Assembly: GCA_024225395.1 (NCBI GenBank)
Contig: JAAEMR010000010.1
Coordinates: 91,295-155,294 of the forward strand
Reading direction: 5' to 3'
Source of the DNA: Gammaproteobacteria bacterium
Lineage (GTDB): Bacteria > Pseudomonadota > Gammaproteobacteria > GCA-001735895
DNA: 64,000 nucleotides
Below, one piece after another: positions 1 through 8,396 of the stretch (position 1 is its first letter; each line of letters opens with the position of its first letter). Below the pieces are notes generated by a model. That model saw only the letters and a list, made by a program, of their open reading frames with translations. It was not told the origin of the DNA and searched no databases. A program made the translations under genes and the position numbers.

Positions 1-386
1 AAAACATTTTCGGGACTGAGCCAGATATGCCCGTCGATCGAGTGATGATCTTCAATCAGATGACTTTGCGGCAGGTGGTGAACCAGCTCCAGCTTTTCAG
101 TATCAGCTGGTAAAATATTTTGTAGCCGATTCAGGCCGGTTTCAAATTCGTTACTGACCCAGATTAGCAAATCTGATTGTGTCGCTAATTTTAATTGCGA
201 AGGTTTGAGCTGAAAATGATGGGGTGACTGATCGCTTTGTATCAGCAGGTCAGAATTGCCGGTTCCACTCATGATTTCATCGGCAATGAGCTGGATAGGG
301 TGAATGGATGTGACGACTTTAAGCTTGCTGTCGGCCAGCAACTGAAGAGGTAATAACAGAAAAATAAGAGATAATAAAAAAGGCAT
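1..386 (-). CDS. znuA: Zinc ABC transporter periplasmic binding protein ZnuA (partial, C-terminus outside window)
   Basis: Translating the minus strand from the ATG at 386 gives 128 codons that run off the left edge. Residues 1-18 form a signal peptide ending at LLAD. They are followed by a cluster A-1 binding-protein fold with the metal-site signatures SIHPIQLIADEI, SPHHFQLKPSQ and HIWLSP, the last two carrying zinc-ligand histidines. The family delivers periplasmic Zn2+ to the ZnuBC membrane complex. It is divergent from znuC with a Zur-like palindrome between, so zinc-repressed expression is likely. The His-rich loop is short in the part visible (HHLPQSHLIEDHH). The truncation is only the window edge. 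Confidence 0.9.
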   Translation of the reverse strand, partial: MPFLLSLIFLLLPLQLLADSKLKVVTSIHPIQLIADEIMSGTGNSDLLIQSDQSPHHFQLKPSQLKLATQSDLLIWVSNEFETGLNRLQNILPADTEKLELVHHLPQSHLIEDHHSIDGHIWLSPENV

Positions 387-405
387 ACTACAGAACAGTT
401 AAAAT

Positions 406-426
406 AATGTCATAATATTATACTTT
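406..426. promoter_or_regulatory. Candidate Zur operator between znuA and znuC
   Basis: An imperfect 21-bp palindrome is centred on ATAATATTAT, with AATGT on the left and ACTTT on the right. It lies in the 67-bp divergent gap between the znuA and znuC starts. It resembles the known gammaproteobacterial Zur consensus (GAAATGTTATA and its mirror) in the AT-rich core and one TGT half. The match is partial, so the call rests mainly on position. Confidence 0.5.
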
Positions 427-453
427 AAAAATACTGATTTGGTCGTGTTAAGA

Positions 454-1218
454 ATGCCGCTGGTAACAACAAAAAATATTCATTATAAAATTGGTGACAG
501 GCATATTTTGCGTGATATCAATTTTGTACTGGAGTCAGGCCAGATCACCACTGTTATTGGTCCGAATGGGGCCGGTAAATCTTCACTGGTCAATATTGTT
601 ATCGGATTAAATACGCAGTTTGAAGGGCAAGTTGAACGTATGCCCGGGCTGACTATCGGTTATCTTCCGCAAAATTCGAAAATTAATCCGTTAATGCCAA
701 TTACGGTAAAGCGTTTGATGTCGTTAACCCGAAAGGTTTCTGATCAACAGTTGCTTCAGGCGCTGGAAAAAACCGGCGTAGCTTCACTGTTAAATCAGCA
801 GGTTAAAAGTTTATCCGGTGGTGAAACACAGCGGGTCATGCTGGCTAGAGCGATATTGGGCAAACCTGACCTGCTGGTGCTGGATGAGCCGACTGCGGGT
901 GTCGATGTCACCGGCGAAATAGAAATGTATGAGCTGATCGCGCAAATTCGTGATGGCAGTGGCTGTGCCATTTTAATGGTGTCACACGATCTGCATCTGG
1001 TGATGTCTAAAACAGATCAGGTTTTGTGTCTGAATCAACATCTGTGCTGTTCGGGTAAACCGGAATCAGTGAGTAAGCATCCCGAATATCTGGCGTTGTT
1101 CGGTGATAAAACCGAATCCATTGCCGTTTATACGCACCATCATGATCATGTGCATAGCCTGGATGGCGGTTGTGAAGGCTGTGTGCACAATGCGGAAAAC
1201 ACTGATCATGCTGGATGA
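454..1218 (+). CDS. znuC: Zinc ABC transporter ATP-binding protein ZnuC
   Basis: 254 residues from the ATG at 454. An upstream TTG at 439 in the same frame would add five residues, but the ATG aligns with the usual ZnuC start. It is an ABC ATPase with Walker A GPNGAGKSS, signature LSGGETQRV and Walker B LLVLDEPT followed by a switch His (VSHD). It powers Zn2+ import through ZnuB. The C-terminus is rich in His and Cys (HHHDHVHSLDGGCEGC), a possible metal-sensing or metal-buffering tail seen in some ZnuC proteins. The end overlaps znuB by 11 bp, so the two are translationally coupled. Confidence 0.93.
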   Translation: MPLVTTKNIHYKIGDRHILRDINFVLESGQITTVIGPNGAGKSSLVNIVIGLNTQFEGQVERMPGLTIGYLPQNSKINPLMPITVKRLMSLTRKVSDQQLLQALEKTGVASLLNQQVKSLSGGETQRVMLARAILGKPDLLVLDEPTAGVDVTGEIEMYELIAQIRDGSGCAILMVSHDLHLVMSKTDQVLCLNQHLCCSGKPESVSKHPEYLALFGDKTESIAVYTHHHDHVHSLDGGCEGCVHNAENTDHAG

Positions 1219-2011
1219 TTTTCTGATTCGCAGTTTGCTAGCGGGTGCTTTAATGGTGCTGGTGGCAGCTCCCATGGGTTGCCTGATGGTGTGGCAACGG
1301 CTGGCGTTTCTGGCAGATACTCTGGGGCATGCTTCAGTGTTAGGCGTTGCACTGGGATTGATGATGTCACTTCACCCGATGGTGGGTGTGCTTATTGTCA
1401 TTTTAGTGATAATGCTAATTGTGTCTCAATCGATGGGGGGTAAGCCTGTGGCCATGTCAGAGTCGGTACTGGCGATTATTTCTCATACCGGGCTTGCTGC
1501 GGGGATCCTGTTATTAAGCCTTACAGGGGCAGCTAATATCAGTCTTGAAGCGATTCTGTTTGGAGATTTGCTGGCCACTTCTATGAGTGATCTCGGTTTT
1601 ATTGCATTGACTGTTTTTATATTGTTATTTTTACTGTGGCAGCACTGGACTTCTTTTGTTGCTGTGTCTGTCAGCCCTGAAATTGCGCAGGCAGAAGGCA
1701 TTCCTGTTCAAAAGGTTCAATTTATTCTATATTTAATGATTGCACTGTTAATAGCCGTAATGATGAAAGTGATGGGTGTTTTATTAATCGGCGCTATGCT
1801 GGTGATACCGGTGAATGCGGCCAGAGTGTTTAGTCGTGGCCCTGAACAAATGATGGTAATTAGTCTGTTTTTTGGTTTAATGTCATTACTTTCAGGCATG
1901 TTTATGTCCTGGCAATATGACTTACAGACGGGTCCTGCCATTGTTGTGATGGCTGCAGTCTGGTTATTATTGTCATTATTTATTAAAAAGCTGAATAAAA
2001 CATTGACCTGA
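1208..2011 (+). CDS. znuB: Zinc ABC transporter permease ZnuB
   Basis: 267 residues from the ATG at 1208, which overlaps the end of znuC. An ATG at 1190 is also in frame. The longer frame back to 1103 lies inside znuC and is not the start. It is an ABC-3 family permease with about eight hydrophobic segments. The N-terminal signature (VWQRLAFLADTLGHASVLGVALG) matches ZnuB and related Mn/Zn permeases. It forms the inner membrane channel of ZnuABC. A hairpin terminator follows at 2018-2044. Confidence 0.92.
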   Translation: MLDDFLIRSLLAGALMVLVAAPMGCLMVWQRLAFLADTLGHASVLGVALGLMMSLHPMVGVLIVILVIMLIVSQSMGGKPVAMSESVLAIISHTGLAAGILLLSLTGAANISLEAILFGDLLATSMSDLGFIALTVFILLFLLWQHWTSFVAVSVSPEIAQAEGIPVQKVQFILYLMIALLIAVMMKVMGVLLIGAMLVIPVNAARVFSRGPEQMMVISLFFGLMSLLSGMFMSWQYDLQTGPAIVVMAAVWLLLSLFIKKLNKTLT

Positions 2012-2017
2012 CAGGCC

Positions 2018-2044
2018 AGGGCGGATAAAATCTGCGCCCTTTTT
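2018..2044 (+). terminator. Rho-independent terminator after znuB
   Basis: The stem is AGGGCG (2018-2023) with CGCCCT (2035-2040), an 11-nt partly paired loop, then a run of T. It separates znuCB from rplU. Confidence 0.7.
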
Positions 2045-2070
2045 GAAGATCGATTTGGAGTAACATCAGA

Positions 2071-2382
2071 ATGTATGCTGTCATCGCTACTGGCGGAAAA
2101 CAGTACCGTGTCACCGAAGGTGAGACATTAAAGGTAGAGAAATTAGCAGGCGAAGAAGGTTCTGAAGTTGAACTGGATCAGGTCTTAATGATTGCAGATG
2201 GTGAAAATATCCAGGTCGGTTCTCCGGCTCTAGATAATGGTTCCGTCACAGCGACAATTAAATCTCATGGTCGCCACAAAAAAGTCGGTATCATAAAGTT
2301 CCGTCGTCGTAAGCATCATCGTAAGCAGATGGGCCATCGTCAGAGCTACACTGAAATCGAAATTTCAAAAATTCAGGCATAG
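2071..2382 (+). CDS. rplU: 50S ribosomal protein L21
   Basis: 103 residues, the usual L21 length. It begins [14 protein letters not shown] and contains the conserved [14 protein letters not shown] region that binds 23S rRNA. A Shine-Dalgarno GGAGT lies about 10 bp upstream of the ATG. It is the first gene of the standard rplU-rpmA pair, with 14 bp to rpmA. Confidence 0.98.
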   Translation: MYAVIATGGKQYRVTEGETLKVEKLAGEEGSEVELDQVLMIADGENIQVGSPALDNGSVTATIKSHGRHKKVGIIKFRRRKHHRKQMGHRQSYTEIEISKIQA

Positions 2383-2396
2383 GACGGTTTTAAGCT

Positions 2397-2654
2397 ATGG
2401 CACATAAGAAAGCGGCGGGCTCCACCCGTAACGGTCGTGACTCGCAGTCAAAAAGACTGGGTGTTAAGAAATTTGGCGGCGAAGTAGTTGTTGCTGGAAA
2501 TATTATTGTTCGTCAGCGTGGTACTAAAATGCACGCTGGTGATAACGTAGGTATTGGTAAAGACCATACTCTTTTTGCGAAAGCAGATGGAAATGTTGAG
2601 TTCAAGACTCAAGGTCGTCATAACCGTACTTTCGTTAACGTGGTAACTGCTTAG
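2397..2654 (+). CDS. rpmA: 50S ribosomal protein L27
   Basis: 85 residues, beginning [17 protein letters not shown]. The flexible N-terminus reaches the peptidyl transferase centre, and no N-terminal cleavable extension is present (as expected outside Firmicutes). It contains the conserved [19 protein letters not shown] core. It is cotranscribed with rplU and ends at a strong terminator. In most proteobacteria obgE follows directly; here a moxR-bat operon lies between. Confidence 0.98.
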   Translation: MAHKKAAGSTRNGRDSQSKRLGVKKFGGEVVVAGNIIVRQRGTKMHAGDNVGIGKDHTLFAKADGNVEFKTQGRHNRTFVNVVTA

Positions 2655-2680
2655 TTTTTAGTTACTTCGTAATGAATCAA

Positions 2681-2708
2681 AAAACCCCGCTTTTGCGGGG
2701 TTTTTTTT
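2681..2708 (+). terminator. Rho-independent terminator after rpmA
   Basis: A perfect 6-bp GC stem CCCCGC/GCGGGG with a TTTT loop. It is preceded by an A-run and followed by eight T. It is a textbook intrinsic terminator and could work in both directions. Confidence 0.95.
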
Positions 2709-2790
2709 GTTTGAAATTTATCATCTGAAATTTTTCACACACCAGGGTTTTCATTACTTCGTAGCTGCTACTTATTACGGGTGCGAGTTA

Positions 2791-3008
2791 CTTCTTTGCA
2801 ACAGCAAAAAGAAGAAACCAGCAAGCGCCGCCCCATCAAGCCCTTTACTCGTAAAAATAGTGCTCAGCTCGTGGTCGGTACTGAAGCGGGGCCAACCGCT
2901 CAGTACCTCAAATGGCAACCTTGCCATTTGACCCGGGGCTGAACACAATTTTTCCACGGGCTTGAAAGGGGAGGGAGAGTCAAGATCCCTAACATTACGA
3001 TCTTGACT
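2791..3008. repeat. Structured intergenic inverted-repeat element (possible dispersed repeat)
   Basis: This fills most of the 440-bp gap between rpmA and moxR. In order: a hairpin at 2791-2814 (CTTCTTTGC facing GCAAAAAGAAG); a long imperfect stem between 2831-2870 and 2934-2972 (TCAAGCCC, AAAAAT and TCAGC shared in inverted order); two hairpins enclosed by it, at 2877-2907 (GGTACTGA.AGCGG/CCGCTCAGTACC) and 2908-2931 (11-bp perfect TCAAATGGCAA/TTGCCATTTGA, CC loop); and a perfect 10-bp inverted repeat at 2978-2987/2999-3008 with an 11-nt loop. Together the central part folds as a three-way junction. Open frames of 60-75 codons cross it on both strands but look non-coding. It resembles short dispersed palindromic elements of gammaproteobacteria. 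No transposase is present. Confidence 0.65.
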
Positions 3009-3151
3009 TGTACCACCCTGAGCATGTGAAATAAATTCAGGTTAGAGGCAATAAAGTATGAAACAATCTTGGAATTCTAAATTCTGGAACTATCTAAAAC
3101 CATTACCATCAAATCAGTAGTTTTAACTCAATACTAAAAGAGGAAAGAGCT

Positions 3152-4120
3152 TTGTCACACCAGGCCAGTTTTCAAAAATTAAAGGAATACGCCCAAAGCC
3201 AGATCATCGGACAGCCAAAATTGATCAATCGATTAATGATAGCGCTACTCGCAGATGGTCATCTGTTGGTGGAAGGTGCTCCCGGCCTGGCCAAAACCCG
3301 TGCCATTAAAGTGCTCGGCGATTGCATCGAAGGTGATTTTCATCGGGTCCAGTTTACCCCGGACTTATTACCCGCTGATTTAACCGGCACCGATATTTAC
3401 CGTCCTCAGGATGGTAGTTTCAAATTTCAACAGGGCCCGCTATTTCATAATTTAATCCTTGCGGATGAAATTAACCGTGCTCCAGCCAAAGTACAATCGG
3501 CGTTGCTCGAAGCCATGGCTGAGCGTCAAATTACAGTAGGTTCCAAAACCTATACATTGCCTTCTCTATTTCTGGTCATGGCAACGCAGAACCCGATAGA
3601 GCAGGAAGGTACGTATCCATTGCCGGAAGCGCAGCTCGATCGCTTTCTGATGCACGTGACCATTGAATACCCAGATGCTCAGGCCGAGAAAGAGATATTA
3701 CATTTAAACCGTAATGAAGCGCGTCAGGATTATTCAGAGCCATCTACTGAAAGCATTGTTATTTCACAAAGTGATTTGTTTTCGGCTCGTGATGAAGTAC
3801 TGGATGTGCACATGACCGAAAACCTGGAGACCTACTTACTGGAACTGGTGCTTGCTACGCGTAAGCCGGAAGCCTATGGAAAGGATTTGGAAAACTGGCT
3901 GGAATATGGGGCAAGCCCTCGAGCCAGTATCGCGCTGGATCGGTGCGCTCGAACTTATGCATGGCTGGATAACCGGGATTATGTGACGCCGGATGATATT
4001 CAGGCGATAGCCTTTGATGTGTTACGCCATCGTATAATTCTCAGTTATGAGGCTGAAGCGGAAGGCATTACGACTGATCGATTTATTAATGAACTGATCC
4101 ATCGGGTTGCTGTTCCCTAG
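3152..4120 (+). CDS. MoxR-family AAA+ ATPase
   Basis: 322 residues from a TTG start at 3152. The start is fixed by a good Shine-Dalgarno (AGGAAAG) 5-11 bp upstream and by alignment, since no ATG lies before the conserved N-terminus. Walker A is GAPGLAKT (residues 42-49), Walker B LILADE (101-106), followed by the sensor region ATQNPIEQEGTYPLPEAQLDRF. MoxR ATPases act as chaperones for von Willebrand A (VWA) proteins; the partners are probably the two VWA genes downstream. It is the first gene of a six-gene operon with 2-bp or overlapping junctions, inserted between rpmA and obgE. Confidence 0.93.
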   Translation: MSHQASFQKLKEYAQSQIIGQPKLINRLMIALLADGHLLVEGAPGLAKTRAIKVLGDCIEGDFHRVQFTPDLLPADLTGTDIYRPQDGSFKFQQGPLFHNLILADEINRAPAKVQSALLEAMAERQITVGSKTYTLPSLFLVMATQNPIEQEGTYPLPEAQLDRFLMHVTIEYPDAQAEKEILHLNRNEARQDYSEPSTESIVISQSDLFSARDEVLDVHMTENLETYLLELVLATRKPEAYGKDLENWLEYGASPRASIALDRCARTYAWLDNRDYVTPDDIQAIAFDVLRHRIILSYEAEAEGITTDRFINELIHRVAVP

Positions 4121-4122
4121 CG

Positions 4123-5070
4123 ATGAATCAACCGGTTCAAAACATGAATAGTGATGATGGCATTATTCATATCAGCCAGTCACGTCTGATTGCCCTGCAG
4201 CAGGATGCGCGTCTGTTGCGTAAGAAAAAGCCTAAGATTCGATCTCATTTTAATGGTGGGTTCCTGTCGGCTTTAAAAGGCCGGGGCATGGAATACGATG
4301 AATCACGTCCTTATCAGCCTGGTGATGATGTGCGTAACATGGACTGGCGGGTAACGGCCAGAACCAACAAACCTTATAGCAAAGTATTTCGAGAAGAACG
4401 AGAACGCCCCGTGCTGTTATGGGTGGATTTTCGTTCACCGATGTTTTTTGGCACTCAGCAATGTTTTAAATCCGTTCTGGCTGCAAAAGTGGCTGCACTG
4501 CTAGCCTGGAAATCCAGTCAGCAGGGTGATCGCCTGGGTGCGTTACTTTTTTCTGAATTTGAACACCTGGAAATCAGACCAAGAGGCGGTAAATCTTCAG
4601 CCTTGCAACTGGTTAAAAATTTATCTGAATTCAGTATTCAGTCAACTCAAAAGCCTCATCTGGCGGATCAAAACAAACGTGATTCAAGGCATGCGTTAAA
4701 TCGTTTATTACACGTCACCCGGCCGGGTAGCCTGATTTATTTAATCAGTGATTTTAGAAATATGTCCAGTCAGTTTGAGTCAACATTAAGCCGCTTAAGC
4801 CGACATAATGAACTGGAACTTATTCAACTGTCAGACCCCCTGGAAACGCAGTTACCGGCTGATGGTTATTATCGGGTGACGGATGGTTCGACTGAAACTG
4901 AGGTTAATGCTTTTAATAAAATGAGCAGGCTGAATTATCATCAACGTTTTACGCAGCATCAGGAAAACTTGAAGACTCTATGCAAAAAAACAGGGGTACG
5001 TTACCTGTCGCTGTCGACTGATCAGGTTTTACTGGATGGGTTGATGCAAAGAAACAGCGGTATGCGCTAA
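4123..5070 (+). CDS. DUF58 domain protein of the moxR-bat operon
   Basis: 315 residues. The DUF58 signature RPYQPGDDVRNMDWR occupies residues 62-76, followed by a VWA-like region (LLWVDFRSPM). DUF58 proteins accompany MoxR and Bat genes almost universally; their biochemical role is not settled. The ATG at 4123 follows the moxR stop by 2 bp; an alternative ATG is at codon 8. The TAA overlaps the next ATG (TAATG), so translation is coupled. No membrane segment is evident, so it is probably cytosolic. Confidence 0.9.
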   Translation: MNQPVQNMNSDDGIIHISQSRLIALQQDARLLRKKKPKIRSHFNGGFLSALKGRGMEYDESRPYQPGDDVRNMDWRVTARTNKPYSKVFREERERPVLLWVDFRSPMFFGTQQCFKSVLAAKVAALLAWKSSQQGDRLGALLFSEFEHLEIRPRGGKSSALQLVKNLSEFSIQSTQKPHLADQNKRDSRHALNRLLHVTRPGSLIYLISDFRNMSSQFESTLSRLSRHNELELIQLSDPLETQLPADGYYRVTDGSTETEVNAFNKMSRLNYHQRFTQHQENLKTLCKKTGVRYLSLSTDQVLLDGLMQRNSGMR

Positions 5071-5564
5071 TGAACCCTGCAGATAGCCTTCCACTCAGAG
5101 ATATCCATTTGCCAGATCCAGTGTCCTGGTGGCCGCCTGCGATGGGCTGGTGGTTTTTGCTGCTGTTTAGCCTGATTGTTATGTGGCTGTTGATTGTACT
5201 CATTAAAAAGTTGAGGAAGCCGGTTCTTAAAAAAAGTGCCAGAGCAGAAGTTGTTGCTGTGATTGAGGCTTATCACAACCATCAGGACAAACATTTACTC
5301 ATTCAGCAGCTGTCGGTTACGTTAAAACGGATTGGTATTAGTTATCTGCAGCGAAACGAGATGGCGGGTTTGTCAGGCATAGAGTGGTATACGCAAATTA
5401 ATTCGCTGGTTGAAAAAAATAAATTCAGTGAAGATGTTATCAGGCTTCTGTCTCAAGGGCCTTATCAGAAAAAACCGGAACTGGATGGTAAAACTGTTAA
5501 TGATGTCATTCAGCAATCACGGCTCTGGGTTTCTGCTCTATCAAGGGAGAAACCGAATGCTTGA
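5070..5564 (+). CDS. DUF4381 membrane protein of the moxR-bat operon
   Basis: 164 residues. It starts with the DUF4381 signature LPLRDIHLPDPVSWWPPAMGWW, followed by one transmembrane helix (about residues 27-46, LLLFSLIVMWLLIVLI) and a cytoplasmic domain with a Trp-Tyr motif. It is a single-pass inner membrane protein found only in moxR-DUF58-bat clusters. The start overlaps the DUF58 stop by one base and the end overlaps batA by 8 bp. Function is unknown; context suggests assembly of the VWA membrane complex. Confidence 0.88.
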   Translation: MNPADSLPLRDIHLPDPVSWWPPAMGWWFLLLFSLIVMWLLIVLIKKLRKPVLKKSARAEVVAVIEAYHNHQDKHLLIQQLSVTLKRIGISYLQRNEMAGLSGIEWYTQINSLVEKNKFSEDVIRLLSQGPYQKKPELDGKTVNDVIQQSRLWVSALSREKPNA

Positions 5565-6546
5565 ATTAGAGTGGCCTCTCGCTTTACTGTTTTTACCGCT
5601 GCCTGTATTGGTTTGGTATTTCATTCCAGCGACAGGGACCCGGCAGCAGGCCGCATTACGTGTGCCCTTTATGCAGGATTTTGAATCGCTAAACGCAACT
5701 TTTCAAAAAAACAGAGTCAATATCTGGTTGAATATTGCACTGGTTATCTGCTGGCTTTTACTGGTGCTGGCGAGCGCTCGTCCGCTTTGGGTCGGAGAGC
5801 AAATTGAACTACCCGTCAGTGGTCGTGATTTAATGCTGGCCGTGGATTTGTCCGGCAGTATGCGGGTGGAAGATTTTCGCATTAAAGGACAGGCCGTAGA
5901 TCGTTTGACAGCGACGAAATATGTTGCACAGGATTTTATCCGTGACCGAGAGGGAGATCGCCTGGGCCTGATTCTGTTTGGACGCAATGCTTATTTACAG
6001 ACACCCCTGACCTTTGATTTGACCACGGTGAGTACCCTGCTGATGGAATCGGAAATAGGTCTGGCTGGAAGGGAAACCGCCATCGGTGATGCTATCGGTC
6101 TGGCAATTAAACGCCTGAAAGATAAAAAAGATGGTAGCCGGGTATTAATACTGTTAACCGATGGAGCCAATACAGCTGGAGAAATTACCCCGTTAAAGGC
6201 TGCGGAACTGGCGGCTAATCATGGCTTGAAAATTTATACCATTGGTATCGGTGCAGATGAAATGATACGTGAATCTTTTTTTGGCAAACAGCGAATCAAC
6301 CCGTCGCAGGATCTGGATGAGGAAACTCTGACAGCTATTGCGGAAAAAACGGATGGCCAGTATTTTCGCGCAAGGGACACCGAAGAGCTGGCTGAAATTT
6401 ATAAAATACTGGACAAGCTTGAGCCTGTAGAAGTCGATACCCAGACACTGAGGCCCGAAAAATCTCTCTACATGTGGCCATTGGGGATCGCATTTTTATT
6501 AGCCATGTTGATTGCATTATTCAGGTTAACAGGTCGAGGTAAATGA
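5557..6546 (+). CDS. BatA-like VWA-domain membrane protein
   Basis: 329 residues from the ATG at 5557, preceded by AAGGGA. A frame open back to 5410 overlaps the DUF4381 gene and is not used. Two N-terminal membrane helices (about 6-23 and 55-72) and one C-terminal helix bracket a von Willebrand A domain with an intact MIDAS: DLSGSM (residues 97-102) and TDG (201-203). The Bat (Bacteroides aerotolerance) family is linked to stress tolerance and envelope integrity. It ends in ATGA overlap with the next gene. Confidence 0.9.
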   Translation: MLELEWPLALLFLPLPVLVWYFIPATGTRQQAALRVPFMQDFESLNATFQKNRVNIWLNIALVICWLLLVLASARPLWVGEQIELPVSGRDLMLAVDLSGSMRVEDFRIKGQAVDRLTATKYVAQDFIRDREGDRLGLILFGRNAYLQTPLTFDLTTVSTLLMESEIGLAGRETAIGDAIGLAIKRLKDKKDGSRVLILLTDGANTAGEITPLKAAELAANHGLKIYTIGIGADEMIRESFFGKQRINPSQDLDEETLTAIAEKTDGQYFRARDTEELAEIYKILDKLEPVEVDTQTLRPEKSLYMWPLGIAFLLAMLIALFRLTGRGK

Positions 6547-8396
6547 TGATGGAATTTTATTTACTTCGAATTGAATGGTTATTGATGTTGATTCCACTGT
6601 TTTTACTGGGATGGTTATTCTGGTCGAAAAAATTGTTTAGTCGTGATTGGGAGTCGGTTATTGATCCTCGTTTATTGCCACATTTGTTAGTGGGTAAAGC
6701 CGGCTCTAAAAGTATCTGGACACTATTATTCTGGATGAGTATCGGAGTGATTATTATTTTTGCGCTATCAGGTCCGGTGTGGAAAAAATTACCTTTACCT
6801 GTTTTTAAACAACAGTCGGCACTGGTGATTGTTTTAGATTTATCACGATCCATGAATGCTCAGGATGTTAAACCGGGTCGCCTGATTCGAGCCAGGTTGA
6901 AGTTACTGGACCTGTTGAAGAATCGTAACGAAGGCCAGACAGCACTGATTGTCTTTGCGGCTACAGCTTACACGGTCAGCCCTTTAACGGATGACACTGA
7001 TACGATTCAGTCGCTGGTGAGCAGCCTGACCACGGAAATTATGCCGGTGCAGGGAAGTCGTGCAGATCTGGCGGTAGAAAAAGCGCTGCAATTATTTGAG
7101 AATGCGGGCATCAATAAAGGTGATATTTTACTGATCAGTGATGGCGTGAGTGCTGCCAGTGCTAATAAACTTAAGCAATTAAATATGGCAGATTTTCGCC
7201 TTTCAGTGCTTTCGGTTGGTACGCAACAGGGTGCACCGATACCGGCTCAATCGGGAGGTTTTGTTAAAGATCAAAAAGGTTCCATTGTCATTGCTAAAAC
7301 TAACCAGCATGAATTACGTGCTCTGGCATCAAGCCTGGGCGGAGTTTTTAATGCTATGAGTCTTGATGATAGTGACTTACACAGTGTTCAAAAATTACTC
7401 GATAATAATAAGATGTCTATGGATCATCAGCAAATGGACTTCAAGGCTGATCGCTGGCAGGAAGAAGGTCCCTGGTTATTATTGCTGGTGACTCCACTGG
7501 TAGCCCTGGTGTTCCGGCGGGGTATTTTTCTGAGTTTATTGCTGGTATTTATTATTTTACCGTTGCCGCGTCCGGTAATGGCGATTGATTTTCCTGAAAG
7601 TTGGCCGCGTTGGCAGAGTCTGTGGAAAAATACCAACCAGAGGGCTGCAGAATCGCTCAATTCTGGTGATGCGGAAAATGCTGCAGAACTGTTTGATCGT
7701 GCTGACTGGAAAGCTGCTTCTCATTATAAAGCTGGCCAGTATGAACAGGCACTTGAACAACTGGAATCACTGAAGGGAGTTGAAGATGCTTACAACCGGG
7801 GCAATACTCTGGCAAAATTGGGCAAGCTGGAACAGGCGCTGGAATCTTATGATGAAGTACTAAAGCAGCAACCTGCTCATGAAGATGCTGTGTTTAACCG
7901 TAAGCTGGTAGAAGAGGAAATTAAAAAGCAGCAGCAACAGCAACAGCAAAATCAGGACCAGCAGAATGGTGAGCAGAGTGATGCTGACCAGCAGCAGGGC
8001 GATAAACAGCAACAGTCTGATCAGCTGAATCAGGATCAGAAAAACCAGGATCAACAAAGTGCTGAAAACTCTGATCAACAGCCAAGTGATCAGCAGTCTC
8101 AGGGAGAAAAAGATAAACAGCAAGATGCTCAACAACAGTCTGATGATGAAAAGCAAAAAGCGGATGAGGAAGCGAAACAGGCTGAGCAGCAAGAAGATGT
8201 AAAACAACAGGAAAAAGAAGCCGAGCAGGCTGCAACAGAACAGAGCAATGAAGAGCCCACCGAAAGCCTTTCTGAACAGGCAGAAGCGCAATGGTTAAGA
8301 CGAATACCCGATGATCCAGGTGGGTTATTGAGAAATAAATTTAAGTACCAGTACGGCCGTCAACAGCAGCCATCTCAGGAAAAGGAGTCATGGTGA
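6543..8396 (+). CDS. BatB/BatC-like fusion: VWA domain plus TPR and Gln-rich tail
   Basis: 617 residues. Two N-terminal helices, then a VWA domain with MIDAS DLSRSM (99-104) and ISDG (198-201), and two further helices at about 310-346. After these come a TPR region (about 366-455, with AYNRGNTLAKLGKLEQALE) and a low-complexity tail of Gln, Asp, Lys and Glu (about 463-580), closing with a conserved RRIPDDPGGLLRNKF segment. It corresponds to BatB and BatC joined in one chain, common in gammaproteobacteria. Three ATG codons in a row lie at 6543-6551. The tail is long, and antisense frames over it are artefacts of its composition. Confidence 0.9.
   Translation: MMMEFYLLRIEWLLMLIPLFLLGWLFWSKKLFSRDWESVIDPRLLPHLLVGKAGSKSIWTLLFWMSIGVIIIFALSGPVWKKLPLPVFKQQSALVIVLDLSRSMNAQDVKPGRLIRARLKLLDLLKNRNEGQTALIVFAATAYTVSPLTDDTDTIQSLVSSLTTEIMPVQGSRADLAVEKALQLFENAGINKGDILLISDGVSAASANKLKQLNMADFRLSVLSVGTQQGAPIPAQSGGFVKDQKGSIVIAKTNQHELRALASSLGGVFNAMSLDDSDLHSVQKLLDNNKMSMDHQQMDFKADRWQEEGPWLLLLVTPLVALVFRRGIFLSLLLVFIILPLPRPVMAIDFPESWPRWQSLWKNTNQRAAESLNSGDAENAAELFDRADWKAASHYKAGQYEQALEQLESLKGVEDAYNRGNTLAKLGKLEQALESYDEVLKQQPAHEDAVFNRKLVEEEIKKQQQQQQQNQDQQNGEQSDADQQQGDKQQQSDQLNQDQKNQDQQSAENSDQQPSDQQSQGEKDKQQDAQQQSDDEKQKADEEAKQAEQQEDVKQQEKEAEQAATEQSNEEPTESLSEQAEAQWLRRIPDDPGGLLRNKFKYQYGRQQQPSQEKESW

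Noticed and set aside
2707..2957. Open frames of 74 and 60 codons on both strands after rpmA
   Set aside because: They cross the inverted-repeat element, mirror each other and show no family features; composition reflects the hairpins.
5410..5556. N-terminal extension of the BatA-like gene
   Set aside because: It overlaps the DUF4381 coding sequence in another frame; the ATG at 5557 with AAGGGA gives the normal BatA start.
7860..8291. Minus-strand frames of 143 and 104 codons, Leu/Ile-rich, looking like membrane proteins
   Set aside because: They are the antisense of the Gln/Asp/Lys-rich tail of the BatB/C-like gene; low-complexity coding on one strand yields open hydrophobic frames on the other.
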